Below are positions 8,052 through 15,975 of a stretch of DNA of 32,179 bases, piece after piece. The notes beneath the pieces were generated by a model. That model saw only the letters and a list, made by a program, of their open reading frames with translations. It did not search any database and was not told where the DNA came from. The translations under genes were made by a program, and so were the position numbers. Each line of letters opens with the position of its first letter. The first letter of the stretch is position 1. Source of the DNA: JAGMCF01 sp964398885 (GTDB lineage Bacteria; Cloacimonadota; Cloacimonadia; JGIOTU-2); contig CAYNOU010000025.1 in assembly GCA_964398885.1 (NCBI GenBank), positions 1 to 32,179 of the forward strand, given 5' to 3'.

Positions 8052-9524
8052 TTATTTTAGTATTATTACTTTCTTTGTCCTTTTACTTACTCCATTCAAT
8101 TTCAAATTTACTAAGTATACCCCGGAACTACACCATTGATTATTCTCATCTTTTCCATTCCAGTTAACATTGTGTTCACCTCCTTTCATTTTTTGGTTAA
8201 TTACTTGTTTAATTAACCTTCCTTTTATATCATAAATTTTTAACTCTACAAATCCTTGTTCTTTAATTGAAAAATTGATCATTGTGTTTATGTTGAACGG
8301 ATTAGGGTAGATAGATAAATTAACTTCAGAAATTGGAGGATATTGTGGGTCTACTGCATTTTGAGGATTCTCTACGAAGTTACCTGCATCATTTTGAAAA
8401 AGGATGTTTACATTATTGTCACCATTATAGCTGTAATTAACTGTAATAATATCTTTTAGCCCATTACAATCCACATCTGTCGCAAAAGATTTTAGACTGG
8501 CAGTATATTCATAGCTCCCTGAATATGTCTGATAATTTATTGGATCGTCAAAGGTGTTATCACCATTATTATATAAAATATAAGTGTGGGTTCTTTCATA
8601 ATTTGAATTTGGGTATGAATAAGAGACATTATAAATAATATCTGGGAAAATATCATTATTAAGATCAGAAACAAAGATTTCTGCCATTGCTTCATCTATC
8701 CATTTACTGTATGAAAGGTCAAAATTACAATTTCCATCATTTGAATATACTAAAACTCTTTTTGGTGATCCTGGAATTCCCCAATCTGCTGCTATAATAT
8801 CATTATCTCCATCATTATCAATATCACATATTTCTAAATCAGTTAAATATGCACTAATATTAACAGACATACTATCTAACCCTGTTTGATAACTGTAATA
8901 TATTATAATTTGGCTACCTCCCACTACTATATCATCTCTGAAATCTCCGTTAAGATCGTCACATGCAATACATCCTGGGGGAAAACTTAAATCATAATAT
9001 ATTGGTAATGAAAATTCACCATTACCATTATTTAATAAATAACCCCAGAAAAATCCATTATTAGAAGCTACTACTATATCTATGTCGTTGTCATTGTCTA
9101 TGTCTCCTATTGTAATATGTTCAGCATAATCAGAAATGTCATAAGTAAATAAATTGTTTTGATTCTCATAAAAGTCAAAAAGAATACCTATCTGAGAATT
9201 TGTTCCATTATAGTATTGAGTAATTAAATCAAAGTCATTATTATTATCAATTTTTTCTATACAAAGATCTCTATGTTGTCCATTTAAGTAAAAACTATCT
9301 ATATTTGAAAATTCCGCATTAATATTTTCTAATGTTGTAATCCCTGTCCAATTTGTTGAACTATTATATAAATGTCCCACAACAATATCCTTATCTCCAT
9401 CTAAGTCCAAATCTTCAGAATAGACAGAATAAGCAGCACGGGGAACTGTGTATTCTGTAGCAAAGGTGGTGGTATAAATTATTATAGCTAAGAAAAGTAG
9501 AACTAAATATTTTATATTACTCAT
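8052..9524 (-). CDS. FG-GAP/VCBS beta-propeller protein with T9SS sorting domain (paralogue 1)
   Basis: 490 residues. A signal peptide (about 1-22, ending TTFA) is followed by 'TEYTVPRAAYSVYSEDLDLD'. The body has repeated calcium-loop motifs of the D-x-D-x-D-G-D-x-D type: 'DLDLDGDKD', 'DIDNDNDID', 'DLNGDFRDD', 'DIDNDGDND', 'DLNNDIFPD' and 'DVDCNGLKD'. They are spaced about 50-70 residues apart, as in the integrin-alpha-like FG-GAP propeller. The tail from about 405 ('VNLSIYPNPF' to 'KVIILK') is a T9SS sorting domain. It is probably a secreted or surface-anchored binding protein; the ligand is unknown. The central region differs from paralogues 2 and 3, but the last 75 residues are nearly the same as in paralogue 2. 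RBS GGGAAG lies ahead of the ATG. Confidence 0.88.
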   Translation of the reverse strand: MSNIKYLVLLFLAIIIYTTTFATEYTVPRAAYSVYSEDLDLDGDKDIVVGHLYNSSTNWTGITTLENINAEFSNIDSFYLNGQHRDLCIEKIDNNNDFDLITQYYNGTNSQIGILFDFYENQNNLFTYDISDYAEHITIGDIDNDNDIDIVVASNNGFFWGYLLNNGNGEFSLPIYYDLSFPPGCIACDDLNGDFRDDIVVGGSQIIIYYSYQTGLDSMSVNISAYLTDLEICDIDNDGDNDIIAADWGIPGSPKRVLVYSNDGNCNFDLSYSKWIDEAMAEIFVSDLNNDIFPDIIYNVSYSYPNSNYERTHTYILYNNGDNTFDDPINYQTYSGSYEYTASLKSFATDVDCNGLKDIITVNYSYNGDNNVNILFQNDAGNFVENPQNAVDPQYPPISEVNLSIYPNPFNINTMINFSIKEQGFVELKIYDIKGRLIKQVINQKMKGGEHNVNWNGKDENNQWCSSGVYLVNLKLNGVSKRTKKVIILK

Positions 9525-9552
9525 TTTATTTCTTCCCTTTATATTTTAGTAA

Positions 9553-9579
9553 AGTTGAAAATAGAAAATAATCTGTAAG
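9553..9579 (-). promoter_or_regulatory. Conserved upstream element (TTACAG-ATTATTTTC type) of FG-GAP gene 1
   Basis: On the minus strand a CTTACAG followed by ATTATTTTCTATTTTC lies 55 bp upstream of the ATG. The same block (TTGACAG or TTTACAG plus a T-rich tract) stands 52-59 bp upstream of the three other propeller genes. It is probably a -35-like or regulator site. I see no clear -10 at 17 bp. Confidence 0.4.
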
Positions 9580-9604
9580 TTTTTCTGTTTAGCCTTTTTT
9601 TGAA

Positions 9605-11053
9605 TTATTTTAGCAAAATCACTTTACTTGTCCTTTTACTTACTCCATTCAATTTCAAATTCATTAAGTATATCCCGGAACTACAACATTGATTATTTTC
9701 GTCTTTTCCATTCCAGATAACATTGTGTTCACCTCCTTTCATTTTTTGGTTAATTATTTGTTTAATTAACCTTCCTTTTATATCATAAATTTTTAACTCT
9801 ACAAATCCATGTTTTTTAAGTGAAAAGTTGATCGTTGTCCCAATTTTGGTAGAAAAAGGATTAGGATAATTAGTTAAAGTAACTGTTGGTATAGGCTCAT
9901 AAGGTGGTTCTATTCCTGTTTGTGGATTTTCTACGAAATTCCCTGTTCCATCATTAAATAATATTTTCAACTTCCCGAAATTAGGTGGGGTCCAATACTC
10001 ATAACATTTAATAAGATCCTTATAACCATTATTATCCAGATCCGCGAAATGAGAAGCATGACAATATTCACCAATATAGATATATTCTGGTGGATCGAAA
10101 TTAAAATTTCCATTATGTTTGAATATACGGAATCCACCTCCTGTAGCACAAATAATATCTATGTAACCATTATTATCAATATCATAAAAACTTTCAGGTC
10201 CAAACGGTCCAAAAGCGAAATCAAATGTTTCATTAAATACAACTGTAAAGTTTAAGTTGCCAAAATTTTCATAGATTCGCATTACAGTGCCTAAAAAAGT
10301 GATTTGAACCGCTACTATGTCATTATCTCCATCATTATCTAAATCTCCAATTGCTACCATTGAAGTAAGGAATGTGCTATCTAATACTACTGGTGGGGAG
10401 GTAAAAGGATAAGAATAGATTAACGCTGGATTAGAAAGTGAAACTACAATCTCATCACTTCCATCTCCGTCTAGATCTCCTGCACTAATATCTGAGGGAT
10501 ACCAATCTAAATAATAATATTCCGGTGATGAAAATTGTCCTGTGCCATCATTATACATCAATCCCCAAAACTTAAAATTATTAGAATCAAATATTAAATC
10601 TCTATAATTATCAGAATTTATATTTGTTGATATAATTTTATAAGCATAATTAGATATGTTTATAAAATAAATATCATTATAGCCACTTTCAATATAGTCT
10701 CTGAAAATTACTATTTTGTGACTTTGAGTATTCCAATCATAATAATTTGTAATAATGTCAAACATATCGTTATTATTAATATTTTCAAAAATAATATTGT
10801 CATGATAACCTGGTACATAGTGAGTGTCACTTATGGAAAACTCTCCTAAATTATTATTCAATAATGATATTCCACTCCATGTTCCTTCACCTGTTGGGTC
10901 ATGTCCCAAAATAATATCCAAATCACCATCCAGGTCAATATCTGCCACATCAACAGAAGCAGGTTTTGGTGGGACATCATATTCTGCAGCGAAGGTAGTG
11001 GTATAAATTAGTAATATGGTAAAAGTTAAAACTAAATATTTTATAATTTTCAT
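9605..11053 (-). CDS. FG-GAP/VCBS beta-propeller protein with T9SS sorting domain (paralogue 2)
   Basis: 482 residues. A signal peptide (ending TTFA) is followed by 'AEYDVPPKPASVDVADIDLD'. Calcium-loop repeats are visible: 'DIDLDGDLD', 'DLDGDGSDE', 'DLDNDGDND', 'DIDNNGYID' and 'DLDNNGYKD'. The sorting domain covers about 395-482 and ends TSKVILLK. The gene is a mosaic. Residues about 165-390 are almost identical to paralogue 3, the last 75 residues match paralogue 1, and the region at about 45-160 is unlike either. This suggests recombination between neighbouring copies. RBS GGAAG precedes the ATG. The predicted role is a secreted propeller with an unknown ligand. Confidence 0.88.
   Translation of the reverse strand: MKIIKYLVLTFTILLIYTTTFAAEYDVPPKPASVDVADIDLDGDLDIILGHDPTGEGTWSGISLLNNNLGEFSISDTHYVPGYHDNIIFENINNNDMFDIITNYYDWNTQSHKIVIFRDYIESGYNDIYFINISNYAYKIISTNINSDNYRDLIFDSNNFKFWGLMYNDGTGQFSSPEYYYLDWYPSDISAGDLDGDGSDEIVVSLSNPALIYSYPFTSPPVVLDSTFLTSMVAIGDLDNDGDNDIVAVQITFLGTVMRIYENFGNLNFTVVFNETFDFAFGPFGPESFYDIDNNGYIDIICATGGGFRIFKHNGNFNFDPPEYIYIGEYCHASHFADLDNNGYKDLIKCYEYWTPPNFGKLKILFNDGTGNFVENPQTGIEPPYEPIPTVTLTNYPNPFSTKIGTTINFSLKKHGFVELKIYDIKGRLIKQIINQKMKGGEHNVIWNGKDENNQCCSSGIYLMNLKLNGVSKRTSKVILLK
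9977..10558. repeat. Near-identical direct repeat, copy A (inside FG-GAP gene 2)
   Basis: This block aligns without gaps to 11519-12100 at an offset of 1542 bp. By eye there are about six mismatches in 582 bp, five of them in the first 190 bp. Similarity falls sharply past 10558, inside coding sequence. This is the pattern of recent gene conversion or duplication. Confidence 0.9.
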
Positions 11054-11081
11054 TTTATTTCTTCCTTGTATATCACATATA

Positions 11082-11108
11082 AAGTTAAAATAGAAAATAA
11101 TCTGTCAA
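11082..11108 (-). promoter_or_regulatory. Conserved upstream element (TTGACAG-ATTATTTTC type) of FG-GAP gene 2
   Basis: TTGACA (11103-11108 on the minus strand) is followed by GATTATTTTCTATTTT, 55 bp upstream of the ATG. A TTTATA lies about 19 bp further on and could be a -10. The block is part of an 80-bp intergenic stretch that is also present, slightly changed, upstream of FG-GAP gene 1. Confidence 0.45.
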
Positions 11109-11134
11109 GTTTTTCTGTTTAGCCTTTTTTTGAA

Positions 11135-12574
11135 TTATTTTAGCAAAATCACTTTACTCGTTTTTCTACTTACCCCATCCAATTTTAAATTCATTAAGTA
11201 AATCCCGGAACTACAACATCGATTATTTTTGTCTTTTCCATTCCAGGTAACATTATACTTACCTCCTTCCTGTCCACCAGGGTGAACTGTTTTTTCAGTG
11301 ATTAGTTGTTTTACTAATCTGCCTTTAATATCATAAATTGCTAAATCTACTGAACCAGGGTCCTTAATTGAAAAATTGATTATTGTATTACACGTAAACG
11401 GATTAGGATAATTTGATAAAGTTACTTCTGATATTTGTGGATATTGTGGGTCTATTGCATTTTGAGGGTCCTCTACAAAGTTACCAGTCCCATCATTGAA
11501 TAATATTTTCAATTTTCCGAAATTAGGAGGGGTCCAATACTCGTAACATTTAATAAGATCCTTATAACCATTATTATCCAGATCTGCGAAATGAGAAGCA
11601 TGACAATATTCACCAATATAGATATATTCTGGTGGCTCGAAATTAAAATTTCCATTATGTTTGAATATACGGAACCCACCTCCTGTAGCACAAATAATAT
11701 CTATGTAACCATTATTATCAATATCATAAAAACTTTCAGGTCCAAACGGTCCAAAAGCGAAATCAAATGTTTCATTAAATACAACTGTAAAGTTTAAGTT
11801 GCCAAAATTTTCATAGATTCGCATTACAGTGCCTAAAAAAGTGATTTGAACCGCTACTATGTCATTATCTCCATCATTATCTAAATCTCCAATTGCTACC
11901 ATTGAAGTAAGGAATGTGCTATCTAATACTACTGGTGGGGAGGTAAAAGGATAAGAATAGATTAACGCTGGATTAGAAAGTGAAACTACAATCTCATCAC
12001 TTCCATCTCCGTCTAGATCTCCTGCACTAATATCTGAGGGATACCAATCTAAATAATAATATTCCGGTGAGGAAAATTGTCCTGTGCCATCATTATACAT
12101 TACTCCCCAAAGAAAGTTAATGTTAGAATAAAAAACTACATCAGTAAAATCATCATTATTAATAATTCCTAATTCTATCTTATCAACATCGTAATCAACC
12201 TGGGTTATGCTATTAAAACTGAAATTTCCTTGTCCATCATTGGTATATAAAGCAATATACAAGTTTGAATAATCAGAATATTGGGTGACAATATCTGAAT
12301 ATATATCAGGATTAATAGTTTCTAACTTAATGTCTTTACCGTAATAATGACATGATATAAAATAGGTATTATAAAAATTTCCATTCCCATTGTTAAACAT
12401 AATTACTAATGTGTCAGAATCGCATGCAATTACAATATCCAAATCACCATCGAGATCGATATCAACCACATCAACTGAAGCAGGTTTTTTAGGGACATCA
12501 TATTCTGCAGCAAAGGTGGTGGTAAAAATTAGTAATGAAAAAAGAAGTAAAACTAAATATTTTATTTTGCTCAT
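11135..12574 (-). CDS. FG-GAP/VCBS beta-propeller protein with T9SS sorting domain (paralogue 3)
   Basis: 479 residues with a signal peptide (ending TTFA) and 'AEYDVPKKPASVDVVDIDLD' at the mature N-terminus, close to paralogue 2. The calcium-loop motifs of paralogue 2 recur, and the central 200 or so residues are almost identical to it. Residues about 40-160 are a different propeller segment ('MFNNGNGNFYN', 'YTNDGQGNFSF', 'IINNDDFTD'). The sorting domain (about 393-479, ending TSKVILLK) has six extra residues in the loop 'TEKTVHPGGQEGGKYNV', where paralogues 1 and 2 have 'NQKMKGGEHNV'. It is probably a surface or secreted binding propeller, not an enzyme; the ligand is unknown. Confidence 0.88.
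   Translation of the reverse strand: MSKIKYLVLLLFSLLIFTTTFAAEYDVPKKPASVDVVDIDLDGDLDIVIACDSDTLVIMFNNGNGNFYNTYFISCHYYGKDIKLETINPDIYSDIVTQYSDYSNLYIALYTNDGQGNFSFNSITQVDYDVDKIELGIINNDDFTDVVFYSNINFLWGVMYNDGTGQFSSPEYYYLDWYPSDISAGDLDGDGSDEIVVSLSNPALIYSYPFTSPPVVLDSTFLTSMVAIGDLDNDGDNDIVAVQITFLGTVMRIYENFGNLNFTVVFNETFDFAFGPFGPESFYDIDNNGYIDIICATGGGFRIFKHNGNFNFEPPEYIYIGEYCHASHFADLDNNGYKDLIKCYEYWTPPNFGKLKILFNDGTGNFVEDPQNAIDPQYPQISEVTLSNYPNPFTCNTIINFSIKDPGSVDLAIYDIKGRLVKQLITEKTVHPGGQEGGKYNVTWNGKDKNNRCCSSGIYLMNLKLDGVSRKTSKVILLK
11264..11288. repeat. In-frame palindrome-containing insertion in the sorting domain of FG-GAP gene 3
   Basis: The coding strand contains TTCACCCTGGTGGA, an imperfect palindrome, exactly where paralogue 3 has six more residues than its siblings (VHPGGQ). 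The flanking AAA and GGAGGT codons are shared with the siblings, so the extra 18 bp look inserted rather than diverged. Confidence 0.55.
11519..12100. repeat. Near-identical direct repeat, copy B (inside FG-GAP gene 3)
   Basis: Partner of 9977-10558. The last 390 bp or so differ at only one position by eye (GATG versus GAGG near the right end). Coding sense is the same in both genes. Confidence 0.9.
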
Positions 12575-12599
12575 TTTTGCCGCCTTTATAAAGGCAATA

Positions 12600-12626
12600 C
12601 AATTGCTTTAAAAAATAGTCTGTCAA
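12600..12626 (-). promoter_or_regulatory. Conserved upstream element (TTGACAG-ACTATTTTT type) of FG-GAP gene 3
   Basis: TTGACA (12621-12626, minus strand) followed by GACTATTTTTTAAAG lies 52 bp upstream of the ATG. TTGTAT about 18 bp downstream is a possible -10. Confidence 0.45.
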
Positions 12627-12640
12627 ATGTTTTAGCCATT

Positions 12641-15004
12641 TTATCTGACCAATAACATCTTCTTTGTGACCGATTTATTTCCTACCCGTAATGTGTATAA
12701 ATAAACATTTGTACTCACCTCCTTTCTTACATTATCTTTTCCATCCCATTTCAGGGAATATTTTCCTTTCTTTTGCTTTCCTTTATAAAGTGTTTTTACC
12801 AACTCTCCTTTTATGTTATAAATAGATAATTCTATGCTGTTTTTTTGTTTTAATGTATACACAATAGTTGTTTTTAGACCAGATTCGTCCACTGAGAGAT
12901 GAAATGGATTTGGATAATTTTGTAGTAGAGAGTTTTTAATAACTAAAGGGGGGTCATTACCTTCAATATCAAACTGTATCTCCTCACCAAGCCATACTCC
13001 ATCACCATTCGTGGCAATATATACTTTGCTCTCATCTGTGAATGGGATAATATCTATTGTTCTTACATCATAAAATCCATCAAGATTATGCCAGTTTTCT
13101 CCTGCATCTGTGCTGTAATGTATACCTTCATTTCGTGTGCAATAAAATATATTATCAGGATTTGTATTATCAACATCAATTTTTTCAATCCCACCAGTGT
13201 GTGAATCAAGAACCTGAAAATTTTCTCCCCAATCATAAGATACTAATAAATCGTTTTGATGTGAACCATAACTAGTTATTGCATATATGATATCTGAATT
13301 AAATGGATGAATATCAATCGCAGTGTAACTAAGATTGCCAGGAGAAAAAATCTCCCAATTTTCTCCACAATCTAAGCTTCTATAACTTCCGCAATAAATT
13401 GTATCAGGATAATTTGGATCAAAAACAAAATTTCCACTACCAGAATAACCTACATGATTCCAACTATCTCCTCTATCTTCGCTTTTATATATTCTGATAG
13501 ATGGATCAAATAATGCTGTTACGAAAATAATATTAGTATCAATTGGATGTACTGCTAAATTTAAAATAATTCCAATCACATTATGTCTAATATCTTCAAC
13601 AGTTATGCCACCATCATAACTGCGCATAAGATTTTGTCCACCATAATAAACAGTGTCAGGATGCAGGGGGTCTACTGCAATTGCCTTAACTCCTTCATCA
13701 TTAAGTTGGTCCCAAAACATACAGCCATCTACACTTTTCCATAATCCCTGTTTCCCTCCAGCAAAAACTATATCTCTATCCTCTGGATCTACTTCCAGAT
13801 CTTCAATATAAGAATTATACATCCCATTATTCTGCAATTGAGTAGTATATCCTCCATCATTAGATTTATATACTCCACATAGAGTGCCAAAGTAGATATT
13901 TTCAACATTCTGCTGGTTAGCCTCACAACGATTCCGAAGAATAACCCCTCTTCCAGCACATAAGCTATCGATTGTTACCCAGCTACTTCCATTATTAGTA
14001 CTTTTTTTAATTATTCCTAAACCCCAACCAGACCCACTGCCTCCTGTATATTGAGCATAATATAAATTATATTCAACATCGGCATATAAACTGGTAATCC
14101 ATAGTTCGGGATTATTCCAATCAGGATAAGCAGTCCAGGTATATCCGCCATCAGTTGAAGAAGCTAATACCCAATCTAACCATCCTGTGTATATTATGCT
14201 CCACATATTCTGATTGTTTTCAGGATTGACAAAAAGTGAATATATAGGATAGTCATCAGTTAGTATTTGCCATTGATTGCCACCATCCACACTTTCCATA
14301 AGCCCCCAGGAAAAACCTGGTTCTCCTGCACTGCCTATTCCAACATACAAATGTTCTTCATTTCCAGGCTCATTAGTAATACAAGTTATATGATAAGTAT
14401 CTCCATAAGGAACACTATCTATCAGCGTCCAGTTAGTTCCAACATCAATCGTATGGTATAATCCACCGTTGTCTAATGGTGGGACTTGAAAGCCTGTTCC
14501 GGCACCAATAAATATTTCATCAGGATTATTTTCATTTATGTAGATAAAATCAACATCAAGGGAGTCAGGTAGTGTTTCATTTGCTTTCTGCCAGCTGTTG
14601 CCACCATCATTGCTTTCAAATAATCCTCTACCTCCAGTTCCAGTCCAGACATGTTCAGAATTTGTTGGGTCAATTCCTATGGATTCAATGGGATAATAAT
14701 TACCAAACCACCAACAGGGTAGGGTTGGAGAATTATCAAGTGAATCATCCCAGGTTGGTAAGTTTTCTGTTGAACATTGAAACCAGTTTTCCGCTCCATC
14801 TATACTTTTATAAACTCCATCACAATAAGTTCCAACATAGATAACATTGGTATCAGATGAAGCAATTGCTAACGAAATAACATGTGCAGAAAAAGGTCCA
14901 TTTCTAATCCACTCTTCCCTATCAAAGTATGTGTTTTGTGCTAAAGTGTTGGTAAAAATTAGTAGTAAAAAAAAGATAAAAGGCAGATATTTTGTTTTGT
15001 TCAT
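12641..15004 (-). CDS. Secreted Asp-box (BNR/sortilin-like) beta-propeller protein with T9SS sorting domain
   Basis: 787 residues. A signal peptide (1-22, ending TNTLAQ) is followed by about twelve Asp-box motifs (S/T-x-D-x-G-x-x-W): 'KSIDGAENW', 'ESNDGGNSW', 'ESVDGGNQW', 'SSTDGGYTW', 'KSTNNGSSW', 'KSNDGGYTT', 'KSVDGCMFW', 'KSEDRGDSW', 'RSLDCGENW', 'VSYDWGENF' and 'YSTDAGENW' among them. The pattern matches YCF48/Vps10/sortilin-like propellers rather than a sialidase, because I see no sialidase Arg triad or RIP motif. Alternate 'DPxxxDxxY' strands ('DPLHPDTVYYG', 'DPNYPDTIYCG') are typical. The T9SS tail starts near 'NYPNPF' and ends KKMLLVR. It carries about ten extra residues ('HLSVDESGLK') after the PNPF turn. 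It is the first gene of the cargo series, with RBS GAGGGAAA. Confidence 0.88.
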   Translation of the reverse strand: MNKTKYLPFIFFLLLIFTNTLAQNTYFDREEWIRNGPFSAHVISLAIASSDTNVIYVGTYCDGVYKSIDGAENWFQCSTENLPTWDDSLDNSPTLPCWWFGNYYPIESIGIDPTNSEHVWTGTGGRGLFESNDGGNSWQKANETLPDSLDVDFIYINENNPDEIFIGAGTGFQVPPLDNGGLYHTIDVGTNWTLIDSVPYGDTYHITCITNEPGNEEHLYVGIGSAGEPGFSWGLMESVDGGNQWQILTDDYPIYSLFVNPENNQNMWSIIYTGWLDWVLASSTDGGYTWTAYPDWNNPELWITSLYADVEYNLYYAQYTGGSGSGWGLGIIKKSTNNGSSWVTIDSLCAGRGVILRNRCEANQQNVENIYFGTLCGVYKSNDGGYTTQLQNNGMYNSYIEDLEVDPEDRDIVFAGGKQGLWKSVDGCMFWDQLNDEGVKAIAVDPLHPDTVYYGGQNLMRSYDGGITVEDIRHNVIGIILNLAVHPIDTNIIFVTALFDPSIRIYKSEDRGDSWNHVGYSGSGNFVFDPNYPDTIYCGSYRSLDCGENWEIFSPGNLSYTAIDIHPFNSDIIYAITSYGSHQNDLLVSYDWGENFQVLDSHTGGIEKIDVDNTNPDNIFYCTRNEGIHYSTDAGENWHNLDGFYDVRTIDIIPFTDESKVYIATNGDGVWLGEEIQFDIEGNDPPLVIKNSLLQNYPNPFHLSVDESGLKTTIVYTLKQKNSIELSIYNIKGELVKTLYKGKQKKGKYSLKWDGKDNVRKEVSTNVYLYTLRVGNKSVTKKMLLVR

Positions 15005-15036
15005 TTTCTTTTTCCCTCAGAAATATAATACTAATT

Positions 15037-15063
15037 TTTGAAAAAAAAGAATAGACTGTAAAG
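15037..15063 (-). promoter_or_regulatory. Conserved upstream element (TTTACAG-TCTATTCTT type) of the Asp-box gene
   Basis: TTTACA (15058-15063, minus strand) and GTCTATTCTTTTTTTTC lie 59 bp upstream of the ATG, matching the block before the FG-GAP genes. A TATTAT sits about 26 bp downstream, too far for a standard -10. Confidence 0.4.
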
Positions 15064-15198
15064 TTTTTTTAATTTTAATTTGAAAAAATCAAATAATTGA
15101 AATAAATTATTTTTATGTATAATTATCAAATTTTAATATAATAAAATTTTTCTCATATGAGAGAAAAAGGAAAAATAATATAAAAAATTATAAATCTT
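15064..15198. other. AT-rich divergent spacer with a 12-bp palindrome
   Basis: This spacer between the minus-strand cargo genes and the plus-strand tRNA/cobalamin genes is nearly all A and T. Its one ordered feature is the perfect palindrome TCTCATATGAGA at 15151-15162, flanked by TTTT and GAAAAA. It could be an operator or a weak bidirectional terminator. No gene is visible. Confidence 0.4.
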
Positions 15199-15225
15199 TT
15201 GACAAACAAAATTGTAAAATAGAAT
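15199..15225 (+). promoter_or_regulatory. Probable promoter of tRNA-Val and the downstream cobalamin/RNR genes
   Basis: TTGACA (15199-15204) and TAGAAT (15220-15225) are separated by 15 bp and end 19 bp before the tRNA 5' end. The layout matches the putative tdk promoter. Confidence 0.5.
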
Positions 15226-15244
15226 CTTTTACAAAATTAAAAGT

Positions 15245-15321
15245 GGGTGGTTAGCTCAGTTGGTTAGAGTACTACGTTGACATCGTAGGGGTCACCGGTT
15301 CAAATCCAGTACCACCCACCA
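15245..15321 (+). tRNA. tRNA-Val (anticodon GAC)
   Basis: A 77-nt cloverleaf can be folded by hand. The 7-bp acceptor pairs GGGTGGT with ACCACCC, with A as discriminator and an encoded CCA. The D arm is GCTC with GAGT. The anticodon arm pairs CTACG with CGTAG around the loop TTGACAT, giving anticodon GAC. The T arm is ACCGG/TTCAAAT/CCAGT. The middle T-stem pair is C-A rather than a Watson-Crick pair, which is unusual. The adenosyltransferase gene follows after 31 bp, so both may be on one transcript. Confidence 0.95.
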
Positions 15322-15352
15322 TTTTTATCTTTACAAGATCAAAAGGATTTTT

Positions 15353-15859
15353 ATGCTACAAATTTATACAGGTAACGGCAAAGGGAAAACTACTGCTGCG
15401 ACAGGTTTGGCTATTCGTTATCTCGGTCATAACAAAAAGGTCTGCTTAATACAGTTCATGAAGAAAAATTTCAAATATGGAGAAATCGTTTTTCTAAATA
15501 AAATAGAAAATGTTGATGTATTTCAGTTTGGTACCCCTGAGTTTGTGAATAAGATAAATCCAAAACCAATAGATTTTGAAGAAGCAGAAAAAGGACTAAA
15601 AAAGGCAAAAGAAGTTCTGAAATCAAGAAAGTATGATTTGATTATTTTAGATGAATTAAATGTTGCATTAGATTTCAACTTATTGGAATTATCAAAAGTT
15701 CTCTCATTATTAGACGATATTAAAAATGAAGAAGTTGTAATAACAGGCAGATATGCTCCTCCTGAGTTAGTTGCAAAGGCGGACCTTGTCACAGAAATGA
15801 GGGAGGTAAAACATTACTATAAAAAAGGAATAGGAGCTCGCGAAGGGAGTGAGTATTAA
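15353..15859 (+). CDS. Cob(I)alamin adenosyltransferase (CobA/CobO/BtuR family)
   Basis: Transfers the adenosyl group of ATP to cob(I)alamin, making adenosylcobalamin. The 168-residue protein opens with the P-loop 'YTGNGKGKTTAATGLAIR' (residues 5-22), the signature of the family. It continues with 'VCLIQFMKK', the Walker-B-like 'YDLIILDELNVALD' near residue 99 and 'VVITGRYAPPELV-KADLVTEM', then 'HYYKKGIGAREGSEY' at the end; these conserved blocks are typical of CobA. Its position 116 bp before an adenosylcobalamin-dependent ribonucleotide reductase is functionally coherent: the enzyme makes that reductase's cofactor. RBS AAAGGAT precedes the ATG. No other B12 genes are in the window, so whether it serves de novo synthesis or salvage is open. 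Confidence 0.94.
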   Translation: MLQIYTGNGKGKTTAATGLAIRYLGHNKKVCLIQFMKKNFKYGEIVFLNKIENVDVFQFGTPEFVNKINPKPIDFEEAEKGLKKAKEVLKSRKYDLIILDELNVALDFNLLELSKVLSLLDDIKNEEVVITGRYAPPELVAKADLVTEMREVKHYYKKGIGAREGSEY

Positions 15860-15865
15860 AGGCGG

Positions 15866-15903
15866 AATTCGGAATGCAGAGTGCGGAATTCGGAATGATG
15901 AAT
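15866..15903. repeat. GAATTCGGAATGCAGAGTGCGG-type spacer repeat (copy 2)
   Basis: Iterated GGAATTCGGAAT units lie between the adenosyltransferase and nrdJ and resemble the spacer at 3876-3921. The following 15904-15960 holds 'GAACACACAAAAATAATT' and 'CTCTGTACCTCTGTTGG', also repeat-like. The nrdJ ribosome binding site (GGAGG) follows. Confidence 0.5.
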
Positions 15904-15975
15904 ATGAACGAAGAACACACAAAAATAATTATAGAATCTCTGTACCTCTGTTGGCAATCATTTATTGGAGGATAG

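Noticed and set aside
11591..11797. 68-codon plus-strand ORF that has a nearly identical twin at 10049-10255
   Set aside because: The duplication simply reflects the duplicated FG-GAP coding block on the opposite strand; it is antisense and has no features of its own.
12641..15004. Sialidase activity for the Asp-box protein
   Set aside because: Asp-boxes are present, but I cannot find the N-terminal RIP motif or the catalytic Arg triad, Tyr and Glu arrangement of sialidases.
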